64,000 nt of DNA, from positions 1 to 64,000 of the forward strand of contig JAUIGV010000001.1 of NCBI GenBank assembly GCA_030432565.1, in the 5' to 3' direction. This DNA is from Verrucomicrobiia bacterium (GTDB lineage: Bacteria > Verrucomicrobiota > Verrucomicrobiia > Verrucomicrobiales > Akkermansiaceae). The notes beneath the pieces were generated by a model. That model made no database searches and was not told where the DNA came from. It saw only the letters and a program-made list of their open reading frames with translations. Position 1 is the first letter of the stretch, and each line of letters opens with the position of its first letter. A program made the translations under genes and the position numbers. Positions 26,501-35,588 of the stretch are shown in pieces.

Positions 26501-26817
26501 GGAAGGGGCAGCCGCAGTTGGTCGCCATCCGTTCGGGGGGTGAGATGTTGGAAACCAGCGGACTTTCGGAGGGAACAGGCGATCAGCTCTACCTTGCGCT
26601 GCGACTTGCCGCGATCGATCTTCATCTCGAGCACCACGCGCCCATTCCACTCATCCTTGATGATCTTCTCATGACCTTCGATGACGAGCGAACCAAGGCT
26701 CTCCTGCCGGTTCTGACTGATCTAAGCCGCAGAACCCAGGTCCTAATCTTCACCCACCATTCCCACCTTAAGGAATTGGTTGGACCCGAGGTGACGGTTC
26801 ACAATCTCATGATTTGA
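23554..26817 (+). CDS. YhaN/SbcC-like AAA ATPase with coiled coils
   Basis: 1087 residues. The N-terminal Walker A is HGRNEAGKSSLLRAI, followed by a long charged coiled-coil region (about residues 190-950). The C-terminal half-site has the signature-like LSEGTGDQLYLALRLAAI and Walker B IPLILDDLLMTFDD, then IFTHHSH. This is the SMC/Rad50 layout; the order and GxNEAGKSS variant fit the YhaN group (AAA_27-type), partner of YhaO. Translated directly after the nuclease gene, so the pair should work as a DNA end-processing complex. Confidence 0.9.
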   Translation: MRLDQLNIPAFGPFSDFSLKLPKSHHDIHLIHGRNEAGKSSLLRAINGLFFGIPARTPDNFLHANGKLLIGATVSQGSGHLAFFRKKGNKNTLLDSSQSTLDESALKPFLEAVNEEFFQQMFGLNTESLRAGAGRLLSGEGDLGTILFSASLGGSPIDDAIKRLEGEAGDLCRGASRKDTTILPALDAFKEAERAARNETTTATAWNKLTADVARARAAFEEQSQRYREHRLREQFVEACLRAIPVLSAIRRLEEEVAEIEVPGFSGNFPKQARQARARLEVSRREYQLRKTQIETTKEALEKVGDFEKVLAFSGDFEMLHRRASQHLENLEVLPRLEAKLTERDLDKLPLVNAADQTHVKELAGALTKLEEKSNQLKRDLGNLRIEIDSQREGLSAPQDFTMLEEQVRRLDLFSSDYRGLGDLEDEMAGLRSEQARLTTRLQIDGDPRALEVPGAKTIQAAQREEERLLENMRDLQRQITGLRADLKDEEVQLKLLAGESGIFTPGDLLKSRKKRDELWAGIVASRKIDESLGEAIETADQVADALRERADQLAAASGHQLKISRLQSRLEVLRADHEKSADDLEEWRKRWAVGSFGKSPVELLEWREDWERLCELVSEGDSLAGRILRVRQQEKTILKEFGGDDFLTVHRSLKSSLARAHQEQGERNSLSKLLAKNELREVQLLRETEEVSGRLAELKKKWVELCKKNGIPVDLGPGAALESLIERARARDLLLEFQTRESAIKDYQGLLEKTARTFELEPSEQTLAAHYDQAKLDQNRARTLKNELEKLEREFPRIKLTWEADQAEVDTLIKKAGSDDLESVIAKVEQRMTLQAQLASQKETLQSLAGARELVDFIEELEAQNVEELAIEKDSLSQSEEELQSARDEARVELEEQLRIQKELSQASDEAAAYKQAAADALATVVSDTVRFRQLQYAIDFLKQQVEDYRQKTQGPMIGKTSTYFRELTGGAFKRVAAQLDGKGQPQLVAIRSGGEMLETSGLSEGTGDQLYLALRLAAIDLHLEHHAPIPLILDDLLMTFDDERTKALLPVLTDLSRRTQVLIFTHHSHLKELVGPEVTVHNLMI

Positions 26818-27000
26818 TGTCGCTTCTCACCGGGGATCTCAACAACCATGGTTCGATTGAACGGCCTGGGAGTCCCCAGACGGGTTTCCTGAGAGCCCTG
26901 ATGATCCGATCTCGACCTTTGGCGTCGGATACCGGAGAGTAGCTTTTGAAAGCGCCAGTCCGGTGAAATTTCACAAACGATCAGCGAGAAAAAAACACAG

Positions 27001-28224
27001 ATGAAATTCAACCCATTCAAAAGAAGCTCCCTCCTGACAGTATTGGTCTCCCTTCTGTCATTGGCCAATCCAGCCTTTTCCAAGGAAAAACTGAAGGTTT
27101 TCATCCTGGCAGGTCAGTCGAATATGGTCGGCCATGCCAGAGCCCACACGATGGCCACACTTTATCATTCAGGCACCACCAGGGACAAGAAACTCACCGA
27201 GCTGGTGTTCAAGAAGGATGGCAATCTCTCCAAAAAAACGCTGGAGGACCAGCTGGCCGAAGCGCGGAAACTTGATGAGCTGACCGGCGGAATTTCCAAT
27301 GACAAGATCAAGGGCATGAGTGCAGGTCCCGAAAAAACCGCGCTGGAAACCGAGGTGAAAAAGCGCAAGGACGCGCATGATGCTTACAAGGCGACGATCG
27401 CGGCATCCTCCGTGGTCTCGGATCGGGTCTACATCAATTCGATTGCCGACGGAAACAAGAGGGCCGGCAAGCTTGGAGCCGGTTATGGCGCCGACAAATC
27501 AAAGATCGGACCGGAGTATGGCTTCGGGCTCTCGATTGCCGAAAAAATTGATGGTCCCATCCTGCTCATCAAGACCTCGTGGGGTGGTAAATCTCTGAAC
27601 TATAATTTCCGTCCACCGTCTGCTGGTCCCTACAAATTGAACGAGAAGGAGCAGGCAGGCGGCAAGGCCGATGAGATTCGAAAAAATGCCGGCCTGAATT
27701 ACCGGATGATGAACGAGTCCATCCGTGCGGTGCTCGGAAACTTAAAGGAGAACCACCCGGCTTACGATGCCGAAGCAGGTTATGAGATCGCCGGGTTTGT
27801 CTGGTTTCAAGGATACAACGACCAGTTTTCACCTGAGTTCCGGGACAGCTACAAGGACAATATGATCGCCTTCATCAAGGATGTTCGTAAAGAATACAAG
27901 GTTCCAACGATGCCTTTTGTTATCGGCGTTCTGGGAACGGGGATGACTGCGGAGAAGGTGGCTGAAAACCAGGTTTCAGTCGCCCAGCGAGAAGCTGCCA
28001 GGGCACCGGAATTTAAAGACAACGTTTTGTCGGTCGAGAGTTACACCGAGTATTCTCTCTATTCGCACGAGATCTTTAGCAAAGGCTGGCCGAAGCATTA
28101 CTACGAGTGGGATACTGTCGGGAGTGATCGACCTTACCATTATCTTGGAAGTGGAGCATTTTTCGTTCGGCTTGGAGATTCCTTCGCGAAATCGATGGCC
28201 GAACTGATCGAGAAGAAGAAATAG
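27001..28224 (+). CDS. Secreted SASA-domain carbohydrate esterase
   Basis: 407 residues with a signal peptide (LLTVLVSLLSLANPAFS). The catalytic Ser lies in VFILAGQSNMVGHA, the hallmark of the sialate O-acetylesterase (SASA) domain, a SGNH-type esterase fold; the Gly/Asn block is at FVWFQGYND. An unusual Lys/Glu-rich insertion (about residues 60-130) splits the domain. Such enzymes remove acetyl groups from plant or algal polysaccharides; the substrate is not evident. It precedes the oxidoreductase-DUF1080 pair, so a role in polysaccharide use is likely. Confidence 0.85.
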   Translation: MKFNPFKRSSLLTVLVSLLSLANPAFSKEKLKVFILAGQSNMVGHARAHTMATLYHSGTTRDKKLTELVFKKDGNLSKKTLEDQLAEARKLDELTGGISNDKIKGMSAGPEKTALETEVKKRKDAHDAYKATIAASSVVSDRVYINSIADGNKRAGKLGAGYGADKSKIGPEYGFGLSIAEKIDGPILLIKTSWGGKSLNYNFRPPSAGPYKLNEKEQAGGKADEIRKNAGLNYRMMNESIRAVLGNLKENHPAYDAEAGYEIAGFVWFQGYNDQFSPEFRDSYKDNMIAFIKDVRKEYKVPTMPFVIGVLGTGMTAEKVAENQVSVAQREAARAPEFKDNVLSVESYTEYSLYSHEIFSKGWPKHYYEWDTVGSDRPYHYLGSGAFFVRLGDSFAKSMAELIEKKK

Positions 28225-28376
28225 CGTGCGGCGGCACCGGGTCAACGGGGATGGTTTCGCCCTCGTTCAAAGTATCGGCGGATTATAAGTGTTGCAGACG
28301 GTTGACCTGCATTTGGAGAACCCACTGGTCGGTAGATTTGCCTCGCCCCGCCATCATTTTTCCTCGAAGTTTCATC

Positions 28377-29705
28377 ATGCCCGAGAAAAAGACTTCCCGT
28401 CGTCAATTCCTCAAGACCGCCGCCGGAGCCCCCTTGATTTTCAGTAATCTCCGCGCCGCGCCATCCGCGAACGGAAAGCTCAGCCACGCTGCCGTTGGTG
28501 TTGATGGCCAGGGCTGGAGCGATCTCTCCAGCATCGCCTCCCATGCCAACGTCAACGTTACCGCGATTTGCGATGTCGATACCGCACGGATGGCCAGAGC
28601 CGCCGCGAAATTCCCCGACGCACGCAGGTATCAGGATTGGCGCGAGATGCTTGAAAAAGAGGGAGACAAGATCGACTCGGTTCAGGTCGCCACTCCCGAC
28701 AACATGCACGCTCCGGTTTCCATCGCAGCGATGGAGCGTGGCAAGCACGTCTATTGCGAAAAGCCACTCGCCCACGAGGTCGCCGAGACCCGGGCCATGG
28801 TCGAAGCCGCCGCAAAATCCGGTGTTGTCACGCAGATGGGCAATCAGATTCAATCGACCATCGAATATCGTTCCGCTGTCGTTCTCATCCAGCAGGGCGT
28901 GATCGGTAAGATCAAAGAGGTTCACGCCTGGTCCGGAGCTTCCTTCCCCGGGAAGGGGCGGCCCGAGGGAGCTGATCCCGTGCCCGTGACGCTCGACTGG
29001 GACAAGTGGCTCGGTGTTGCCCCCAAGCGCCCCTATAAGAAGGGAATCTATCATCCCTTCCAGTGGCGCGCATGGCAGGATTTTGGCACCGGTCCCCTCG
29101 GAGATTTCATGTGTCACATCATGGATTCTCCATTCAAGGCTTTGGAACTGACGGCCCCGACCAGCGTCAAAGCCACCAGTGTCCCCGACGACTGGGCATC
29201 GAATGAAGCCGCCTTCACCGAGAACTGGCCCGCGTGGGCAACCTATGAATACCTTTATCCGGGGACAAAGTGGACCGTCGGCAACACCATCAAGAACTTT
29301 TGGTATGACGGCGGCAAACAGCCTCCACGCGGAATCTTCGGCTTCAACGACGACACGCAGAATGCTCCGGGCGGTGGTAGTCTCTTTATCGGCGAGGGCG
29401 GCAACCTCTTGCTGCCTCACGTTGGGAGTCCCCGGCTTCTCCTCAATTCGAAGAATAAAGACGTCAAGCTCCCGCACCTCGAGGCCCGAAATCACTACCA
29501 CAGTTTCGTCGACGCCTGCCTCGGCCGCGGAGCAACTACCAGCCACTTTGCCTTTGCCGGTCCTCTTACCGAAGCCACCCTCCTTGGCAATATCGCCAAC
29601 CGTTATCATGGCAAAGAGCTCAAGTGGGACCCTTCAGCGTTAAAGATTACCAACAATGCCGCTGCCAACGGGCTGGTAAAACGGGACTGGCGAAAGTTCG
29701 CATAA
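28377..29705 (+). CDS. Tat-exported Gfo/Idh/MocA family oxidoreductase
   Basis: About 442 residues from 28377 (MPEKKTSRRQFLKTAAGAP), a twin-arginine signal. The NAD(P)-binding Rossmann part has AICDVDTARMARAAA and VATPDNMHAP; the catalytic EKP motif is YCEKPLAHE. The C-terminal beta domain ends GLVKRDWRKFA. Exported members of this family in Planctomycetes and Verrucomicrobia act on sugars; in Bacteroides related enzymes oxidise or reduce the 3-position of glycosides together with DUF1080 hydrolases. The DUF1080 gene directly downstream fits that link, though this is inference. Confidence 0.88.
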   Translation: MPEKKTSRRQFLKTAAGAPLIFSNLRAAPSANGKLSHAAVGVDGQGWSDLSSIASHANVNVTAICDVDTARMARAAAKFPDARRYQDWREMLEKEGDKIDSVQVATPDNMHAPVSIAAMERGKHVYCEKPLAHEVAETRAMVEAAAKSGVVTQMGNQIQSTIEYRSAVVLIQQGVIGKIKEVHAWSGASFPGKGRPEGADPVPVTLDWDKWLGVAPKRPYKKGIYHPFQWRAWQDFGTGPLGDFMCHIMDSPFKALELTAPTSVKATSVPDDWASNEAAFTENWPAWATYEYLYPGTKWTVGNTIKNFWYDGGKQPPRGIFGFNDDTQNAPGGGSLFIGEGGNLLLPHVGSPRLLLNSKNKDVKLPHLEARNHYHSFVDACLGRGATTSHFAFAGPLTEATLLGNIANRYHGKELKWDPSALKITNNAAANGLVKRDWRKFA

Positions 29706-29864
29706 GTCTTGGGTATTCCCAATGCCCGAAGTGCGACACCGGGAGCGAAACAATTCCCGGGCTCATGTGCCAACCCAGCCGGGTGGGAAGAAGGTGGTGT
29801 TCCCGGCCAAGGGAAAAGGGCGGCGGAATTGAAAGTGGCGTCCGGAGTTTGCGTAATGAGTAGT

Positions 29865-29881
29865 GGTCCGAAGGACCTTTT
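29865..29881 (+). terminator. Possible weak terminator between oxidoreductase and DUF1080 genes
   Basis: Five-bp stem GGTCC/GGACC with GAA loop followed by TTTTACCTTTT. Short, so it may only reduce read-through into the DUF1080 gene 17 bp downstream. Confidence 0.35.
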
Positions 29882-29898
29882 ACCTTTTAAAATCAGTC

Positions 29899-30672
29899 AT
29901 GAAATACCGCTATCTTCTCCCCGCCACGCTTTTTGTTGGTTTTGCAACGCTTCAAGCTCAGGAATCTGTCTCTAACGCCGGTCGTTGGAGCAAAGAGCAG
30001 ATTCAGAACGAACGCCCGGCGGTTGTCACGCCACCGGGGCACACCACCGATGCCAAGCCCGGTGCAATGCCGTCCGATGCCATCGTCTTCTTTGATGGGA
30101 AGGACCTTTCGAAATGGAAGGGCCGGGGGAAAGGGGAGGATGATGCCGCGAAGTGGCAGGTGAAGGATGGTTTTATGGAGGTGGTGCGAGGCACCGGAGC
30201 GATTCAAACCCGGGATCAGGTCGAAGGGGATTGCCAGTGGCATATCGAGTGGTGCACTCCGGCCGAGGTGAAGGGGAACAGCCAGGGGCGGGGCAACAGC
30301 GGGGTCTTCATTGGTGGATATCCCGAGGTGCAGGTGCTTGATTCATTTCAAAATGACACCTATCCCGACGGGCAGGCTTCTTCTCTCTACAAGAAGAGTG
30401 TGACCCTGGTGAATGCGAGTCGTGGACCGGGCAAGTGGCAGACTTACGACATCATTTGCATTCGGGAGAAGAAGGATGCCGCAGGTAAAGTGATTCAACC
30501 CGGATCAATCACGGTTTTACACAATGGCATCGTGACCCAGTTTGCGGTGCAGGAAGGCGGTAAGGCGGTGTCGGGTGGACTCTCGCTTCAAGATCACGGC
30601 AATCCGGTTCGCTTCCGAAATATCTGGGCGCGGAAGTTGGTGGTTCCACCTGTGAAAGCTCCCCGGAAGTAG
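29899..30672 (+). CDS. Secreted DUF1080 (3-keto-disaccharide hydrolase-type) protein
   Basis: About 257 residues from 29899 (MKYRYLLPATLFVGFATLQAQ, signal peptide). The domain opens IVFFDGKDLSKWKGRG and includes WHIEWCTPAEVKGNSQGRG, then GVFIGGYPEVQVLDSF, GKWQTYDIICI and a final LQDHGNPVRFRNIWARKL, a full DUF1080 pattern. Some members cleave 3-keto-glycosides made by Gfo/Idh/MocA oxidoreductases, the type encoded just upstream. The next gene starts 9 bp after the stop, so it may also be cotranscribed with the DUF1592 operon. Confidence 0.88.
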   Translation: MKYRYLLPATLFVGFATLQAQESVSNAGRWSKEQIQNERPAVVTPPGHTTDAKPGAMPSDAIVFFDGKDLSKWKGRGKGEDDAAKWQVKDGFMEVVRGTGAIQTRDQVEGDCQWHIEWCTPAEVKGNSQGRGNSGVFIGGYPEVQVLDSFQNDTYPDGQASSLYKKSVTLVNASRGPGKWQTYDIICIREKKDAAGKVIQPGSITVLHNGIVTQFAVQEGGKAVSGGLSLQDHGNPVRFRNIWARKLVVPPVKAPRK

Positions 30673-30681
30673 GGCCTGAAA

Positions 30682-33075
30682 ATGAGGCGGTTTTTGGTCA
30701 TCGTTCTTTTCCTGGCAACGCGAGGGTTTGCCAAGGAGGAGTTTGAGTCGTTTTTGGACCAGCACTGTATCAGCTGTCATGGCCCCAAAAAGGCGAAGGG
30801 TGATTTTCGAATTGATCAACTGTCGCGCGACTTCAAGTCGGGAGCGGACGGGCATCTGTGGGCGGAGATTGTTGAAAAGATCAACTCGGGAGAAATGCCG
30901 CCCGAGGAGAAACCCCGGCCGACACTCGAGGAAATTGGAGCGGTTATTGACGAGCTGGATGGCAGGATCCGCGAAGGCCGCTCCGAGCGCATGGCGTCCC
31001 GTCCACCGGTGGCCCACTACCGTCTTAGCCGAAAGGAGTATCAAAATACCGTCTACGATTTGTTGGGGGTTCGATATGATCCCAGCGAGCCGGGCCAATT
31101 GAATGCCGATTCTCTTTGGCATGGATACGAGCGAATCGGATCGCAGTTGTCGCTGTCGCCCTCTCATGTCGAGCGTTACTACAACGCAGCGGAAACAGTG
31201 ATCACGCGCGCCTTTCCGTCTCGTGAGGTGGTGGTGAAGAAGGTTCGCAAGACGGCTGCCGATCTGCGTTATGGCGGTGGTGAAAATGCGCAGAAGTATC
31301 TCGATCGATTTGGGATTAAGCGTCCCTTGCGGATGTTGATGTTTCCGGGGCGATTGCAGCAGGCCTTCCGCCCGCATTGGTTTGGTGCCACCGGGCCGGA
31401 GCACAGTGGATTGTATCGGGCAAGAATGCAGGTGAGCGGCATCCGCCCGCCCGGTGGTCAGATTGCGCACCTGAGAATTGGCAAACGTACGGTGGAGGCC
31501 GCCAACGAGGGCTTGGTTGAGTTGGATATTCTGGCGCCCGAAGACGAACCACAGATCGTGGAGTTCGAGGTGTTTTTGGAGATGCCAACGGATCTTGATT
31601 TTAATGTTGTGGCGACCCATGACATTGATCGGCGCAAGGGTGGTCATTACCGGAATGCGCTTTCAGTGCCATCCTATATTTTTACGCACAGCAGCGAAAC
31701 CGCCTTGCTCAATCCGACCGCACCCAAGATGTTTGATGAGAAAGGAAGTGGGATTTACTCGATGGTTTTGTTGGATTGGATCGAGTGGGAAGGGCCGATC
31801 GTGACGGAGCAAGAGCAAGCGAAGCGGCTTGGCGTATTTCCACCGGATGAGGCATCGCTTGAAGATTTTTTGAAGAAGTTCGCGCAGCGGGCCTGGCGGC
31901 GACCGGTGACGGAGGAGCAATTGGGACCCTATTTGAAAGCATTTCAGTCCGAGAGGGCGGCGGGGGAATCGTTGGCTTCGGCTTATCAGGTGGCCCTTCT
32001 TGGCATTCTGACTTCGCGGGAGTTTATCTATTTGGTCGAGGGTGATGTTTCACCGCGTGAGAAGTTGACCGATTTTGAATTGGCCTCTCGCTTGTCCTAT
32101 TTTTTGTGGAGCTCGATGCCCGACGATGAGCTATTCTCGAAGGCTGCCGCGGGGGATTTAACCGGTCAGGTCGAGCGGATGCTGGATGATGAGAAGATTT
32201 CACGTTTTCTTGAAGACTTTCCCCGCCAATGGTTGCAGCTGCATCGAGTGGGAATGTTCCCTCCCGATGGAAAACTCTACCCCGGGTATGATGTTTGGCT
32301 GGAGACCAGTATGCGTGAGGAGGTTGTTCGCTACTTTGAAGAAATTTTCAGGAACAATGGCTCGATGGAGGGTTTGATTGATTCGAATTGGACGATGGCA
32401 AATCCCAGGCTCTGCGAGTTTTACGGTCTCCCCGAGTCGAAGAAATCGGGATTTCAGAAAGTCTTTTTGAAGCCGGAAGATCATCGCGGCGGGCTCCTCA
32501 CGATGGGCGCGATTTTGGGTCTGACTTCCGACGGAACGAGGCATCGCCCGGTGCATCGTGGAGTCTGGGTCAGTGAAGCGATCCTTGGAAAAACGCCACC
32601 ACCACCTCCGGCCAATGTTAATGCCATCGAGCCCAATCCCTCGGATGTTCCCAAGGCAACCATCCGCCAAAAGATTGAAGCTCATGCCAGTGACGTGAAT
32701 TGTGCAGCCTGCCATCGTAGGATCGATCCGCTCGGTTTGGCCTTTGATGAATATGACGCGATTGGTCGTTGGCGGACCCATGAGCGGGTTGAAAAGGGAC
32801 TTGGCGAAGATCCCCCCGTAAACCCGGGCGGGGTAATGCCGGACGGACGGGCCTTTGAGGGAGCGGCGCAATTCAAAAAACTCCTTCTCGATGATCGAGA
32901 TCAATTTCTGCAGGCTTTTGTTGAGCACTTATGCACTTATGCCCTGCGTCGTGTCCTAACAGTCGATGATCGCGACGATGTTCGTGCGATCGTTGCTGAA
33001 GCCAAAAGAAACCAGTATCAATTAAAAAGTGTTGTTCGTGCGGTGGCTCTTTCAGACCTGATACGAAAACGCTAA
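30682..33075 (+). CDS. DUF1587/DUF1592/DUF1588/DUF1585 cytochrome c-type protein
   Basis: 797 residues with a signal peptide. Near the N-terminus a planctomycete-type cytochrome motif CISCH (residues 29-33) is followed by the DUF1587 pattern [17 protein letters not shown]. The second half carries the DUF1592 region ([19 protein letters not shown]), the DUF1588 region ([29 protein letters not shown]) and the DUF1585 C-terminus. A second CxxCH (CAACH, residues 674-678) sits before [12 protein letters not shown]. The protein should be periplasmic with c-type haem. Function is unknown; the family is nearly always paired with DUF1552, as here. Confidence 0.93.
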   Translation: MRRFLVIVLFLATRGFAKEEFESFLDQHCISCHGPKKAKGDFRIDQLSRDFKSGADGHLWAEIVEKINSGEMPPEEKPRPTLEEIGAVIDELDGRIREGRSERMASRPPVAHYRLSRKEYQNTVYDLLGVRYDPSEPGQLNADSLWHGYERIGSQLSLSPSHVERYYNAAETVITRAFPSREVVVKKVRKTAADLRYGGGENAQKYLDRFGIKRPLRMLMFPGRLQQAFRPHWFGATGPEHSGLYRARMQVSGIRPPGGQIAHLRIGKRTVEAANEGLVELDILAPEDEPQIVEFEVFLEMPTDLDFNVVATHDIDRRKGGHYRNALSVPSYIFTHSSETALLNPTAPKMFDEKGSGIYSMVLLDWIEWEGPIVTEQEQAKRLGVFPPDEASLEDFLKKFAQRAWRRPVTEEQLGPYLKAFQSERAAGESLASAYQVALLGILTSREFIYLVEGDVSPREKLTDFELASRLSYFLWSSMPDDELFSKAAAGDLTGQVERMLDDEKISRFLEDFPRQWLQLHRVGMFPPDGKLYPGYDVWLETSMREEVVRYFEEIFRNNGSMEGLIDSNWTMANPRLCEFYGLPESKKSGFQKVFLKPEDHRGGLLTMGAILGLTSDGTRHRPVHRGVWVSEAILGKTPPPPPANVNAIEPNPSDVPKATIRQKIEAHASDVNCAACHRRIDPLGLAFDEYDAIGRWRTHERVEKGLGEDPPVNPGGVMPDGRAFEGAAQFKKLLLDDRDQFLQAFVEHLCTYALRRVLTVDDRDDVRAIVAEAKRNQYQLKSVVRAVALSDLIRKR

Positions 33076-33094
33076 ATTCAACCCCAAAAAGCTC

Positions 33095-34456
33095 ATGAGC
33101 AATATCCAAACCCAATCCTGGCTTATCAACCGCCGCCATGCCTTGCGGGGACTTGGTAGCTTTATTGCCCTTCCGATGCTTGACTGCATGAGGCCGTTGC
33201 GGGCTGCTGAAACAAACGGGTCTAAAGCCCGGCGGAGTGTTTTTGTCTACATTCCCAACGGGGTGAACACCCTGGACTATCAGATCACGAAGGCGGGCGA
33301 AGGCTTTGAGTTTTCCCGTTCTCTCAAACCACTCGAGAGTTTGCGCAACGTGGTCACTCCAATCAGCGGGCTCCATCATCCCGGCGGACTTGGACATCAT
33401 CACAATTGCGAAAAAATCTGGCTGACCGGGGGCAAGCTTGGTCCGACCGACCGGAACACTGTCTCGGTGGATCAGATGATGGCAGAGGTCACTTCAAAGC
33501 AGACGCGCTTTCATTCTTTGGAAGCCTCGGTCGACACAGATTCTCTTTCTTGGACGGCCGATGGAATCCGGCTCCCGGCGATGAATCGATGTCGTGAGAT
33601 TTTCTCTCACCTTTTCGAAGTTCCCAAGGATGGAGTGGAGGCCCGCCGCCGTGCCTTGCGGAGGAAAGGAAGCGTGCTCGATGCCAATCTCGATGAAGTG
33701 CACCGCCTTGAGAAGAAGATCGGGGCCGATGACAAGGGACGATTGGATCAGTATTTGACGTCGGTTCGTGAAACGGAAATCAGGACCGACCGTGCGGATG
33801 AATGGTTGGATATTCCGAGGCCCAGGATTTCCGACGAGGATCGCAAGCGCGCGGACCGCGATGTGGCGAAGACCGAGGCGGGCGAGTATTTTCGCACAGT
33901 GTATGATTTGATCTTGCTCGCTTTTCAAACCGATGCAACGCGGGTGGCGACTTTCTGCAGTGGTTCCGAAGGACAAGGGTTGCCGATCCCCGAGCTGGGA
34001 ATTTCACAATCCAGACATCAATTGAGCCACCACAATGGGGATCCGGGCCACATGGAAGCGCTCACCATGAGTGATGCCTTTGCGGTCGAGCAATTCGCTT
34101 ACTTCATCAAACGACTGGGCGACACCAAGGATCCTGACGGCCAGCCCTTGCTTGATACCACGATGGCGCTTTTTGGCAGTGGTATGTCCTATGGACATAG
34201 CCATGGGAATGCCAATTTGCCACTGGTGCTCGCGGGTGGGAGCAAGCTTGGGATCAAACATGGTCGCCATCTCGATTTGAATCAGGGGCACTTTAAAGGG
34301 TATCAGCTTGAAGATCCCGGAAATCATTACCGTCTTTGCAGTCGTCCTGCCAATTCGGAAGCCCATATGAGTAATTTGCTTCTCTCGATGGCTCAGAAAA
34401 TGGGAGTGGAGACAGATCGTTTTGGCGACAGTAGGAAGGTTCTCGGTTTGGGATGA
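33095..34456 (+). CDS. Tat-exported DUF1552 protein
   Basis: 453 residues. A twin-arginine-like signal ([18 protein letters not shown]) is followed by the DUF1552 features [43 protein letters not shown] and [23 protein letters not shown]. The fold is related to the DUF1501/alkaline-phosphatase-like group. It is the standard partner of the DUF1592 cytochrome protein upstream (19-bp gap). Function is not known experimentally. Its stop overlaps the next start by 4 bp. Confidence 0.92.
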   Translation: MSNIQTQSWLINRRHALRGLGSFIALPMLDCMRPLRAAETNGSKARRSVFVYIPNGVNTLDYQITKAGEGFEFSRSLKPLESLRNVVTPISGLHHPGGLGHHHNCEKIWLTGGKLGPTDRNTVSVDQMMAEVTSKQTRFHSLEASVDTDSLSWTADGIRLPAMNRCREIFSHLFEVPKDGVEARRRALRRKGSVLDANLDEVHRLEKKIGADDKGRLDQYLTSVRETEIRTDRADEWLDIPRPRISDEDRKRADRDVAKTEAGEYFRTVYDLILLAFQTDATRVATFCSGSEGQGLPIPELGISQSRHQLSHHNGDPGHMEALTMSDAFAVEQFAYFIKRLGDTKDPDGQPLLDTTMALFGSGMSYGHSHGNANLPLVLAGGSKLGIKHGRHLDLNQGHFKGYQLEDPGNHYRLCSRPANSEAHMSNLLLSMAQKMGVETDRFGDSRKVLGLG

Positions 34457-35586
34457 TCCGGGACCTTACTTGTTTGTTCACTCTGATCCTGGGCCTTGTC
34501 GCCCAAGGTGAGTCCGTCTTTCCATCGCTTGAAAAAGCAAAATCCTACAGTGGAGAGTTGGTTTTTGTGGATCACGTGAACCGGCGGGGAAGCATGCGGC
34601 TTCAGGTTGAAGGTCATTATCAGGAGGGTAAGCTGCATCATTTTGCGATGCTTCCCCATGGCGTGATTCGTTATCGTGGAGCTCCGGCTGCTTTGAAGGA
34701 TATTCCGCTGGGAACGGTTTTGCATGGTCGTTTTCACCTGCCACCTGATCCCAAGACTTCGGTGGTGCCGGTGGTGAATCCCAAGCGCAGGGATGTCACC
34801 CGGCCTCCCGAGAATCACGCTGTTTTGTTGGAAGATGATATGAGCCTTCGCTTGCGCGAAGGTCAGTCGTGGAAGCTCGGCAAGGTTGAGCTCGAAGGGA
34901 CGAAAGGAACAGTCACGGTGAGCTTGGGGAAAGAGATTCAGAAAATGACAATTGATGATTCCACGCGGATTTGGCGGGGGAGGGAATTGCTTGGAGTTGA
35001 TGATCTGGTTGCTGATGGAACTTGGCCCAAAGAGAGTCCGGGTCTTTCCGTTCAACTGGGGCTGACCTGGCACCCACGATACTTGTATGAGCAGTTTCAT
35101 CTCTCTGATATTTGGTTGGACAAAGCGGCGGTTGATTCCGCAGTCAGATGTCAGGGGGGCGTTCATCGACGCCACCTCAAGTTGCGGTGGATGCCGGCAC
35201 GGGTTGATTCGGTGGAGCATGGCGGGTTTGGACAAGCGATTGTCACTGCGACCCTGTTTGGTGGCATGGACGAGTCACTTTACGAGGACTTTAAGGAGGG
35301 GATCGGTGCGCAGATGGCGGCGGCGGAAAGCACACTCAGAACGTGGTGGCCCGACCATGACGGTATGGACGGGAAGATTGTTGCAGTTGGAAGATCAGAG
35401 TCTCCGGTGCCTTTTGGTAGCAGTGGAATTCAAATTAAATTCGACGTTGAGTTGGTTCTTGAAGGATTCCGCCCGGGCCGAATCGTTAAGATCCGCCCGC
35501 ATTCGTGGCCAAAGGTGAAGCCTCCCTATGAAGAGCTGATTAAAGGCCCGGAAGATCGCTGGCCCGGCCTTGAAATTTTCAAATGA
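34453..35586 (+). CDS. Secreted protein of unknown function, coupled to DUF1552
   Basis: 377 residues with a signal peptide ([17 protein letters not shown]). No domain is recognised. It looks like two or three small beta-barrel units: one starting [15 protein letters not shown], another at [20 protein letters not shown], and a last at [15 protein letters not shown]-like sequence near the end ([14 protein letters not shown]). The ATGA overlap with the DUF1552 gene implies coupled translation and a shared job with the DUF1592/DUF1552 pair. Convergent with the next gene (stops 3 bp apart). Confidence 0.75.
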   Translation: MIRDLTCLFTLILGLVAQGESVFPSLEKAKSYSGELVFVDHVNRRGSMRLQVEGHYQEGKLHHFAMLPHGVIRYRGAPAALKDIPLGTVLHGRFHLPPDPKTSVVPVVNPKRRDVTRPPENHAVLLEDDMSLRLREGQSWKLGKVELEGTKGTVTVSLGKEIQKMTIDDSTRIWRGRELLGVDDLVADGTWPKESPGLSVQLGLTWHPRYLYEQFHLSDIWLDKAAVDSAVRCQGGVHRRHLKLRWMPARVDSVEHGGFGQAIVTATLFGGMDESLYEDFKEGIGAQMAAAESTLRTWWPDHDGMDGKIVAVGRSESPVPFGSSGIQIKFDVELVLEGFRPGRIVKIRPHSWPKVKPPYEELIKGPEDRWPGLEIFK

Positions 35587-35588
35587 TC

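Noticed and set aside
28242-29609. 455-codon open frame antisense to the Tat oxidoreductase gene
   Set aside because: No domain; the plus-strand frame has the Tat signal, EKP motif and full fold.
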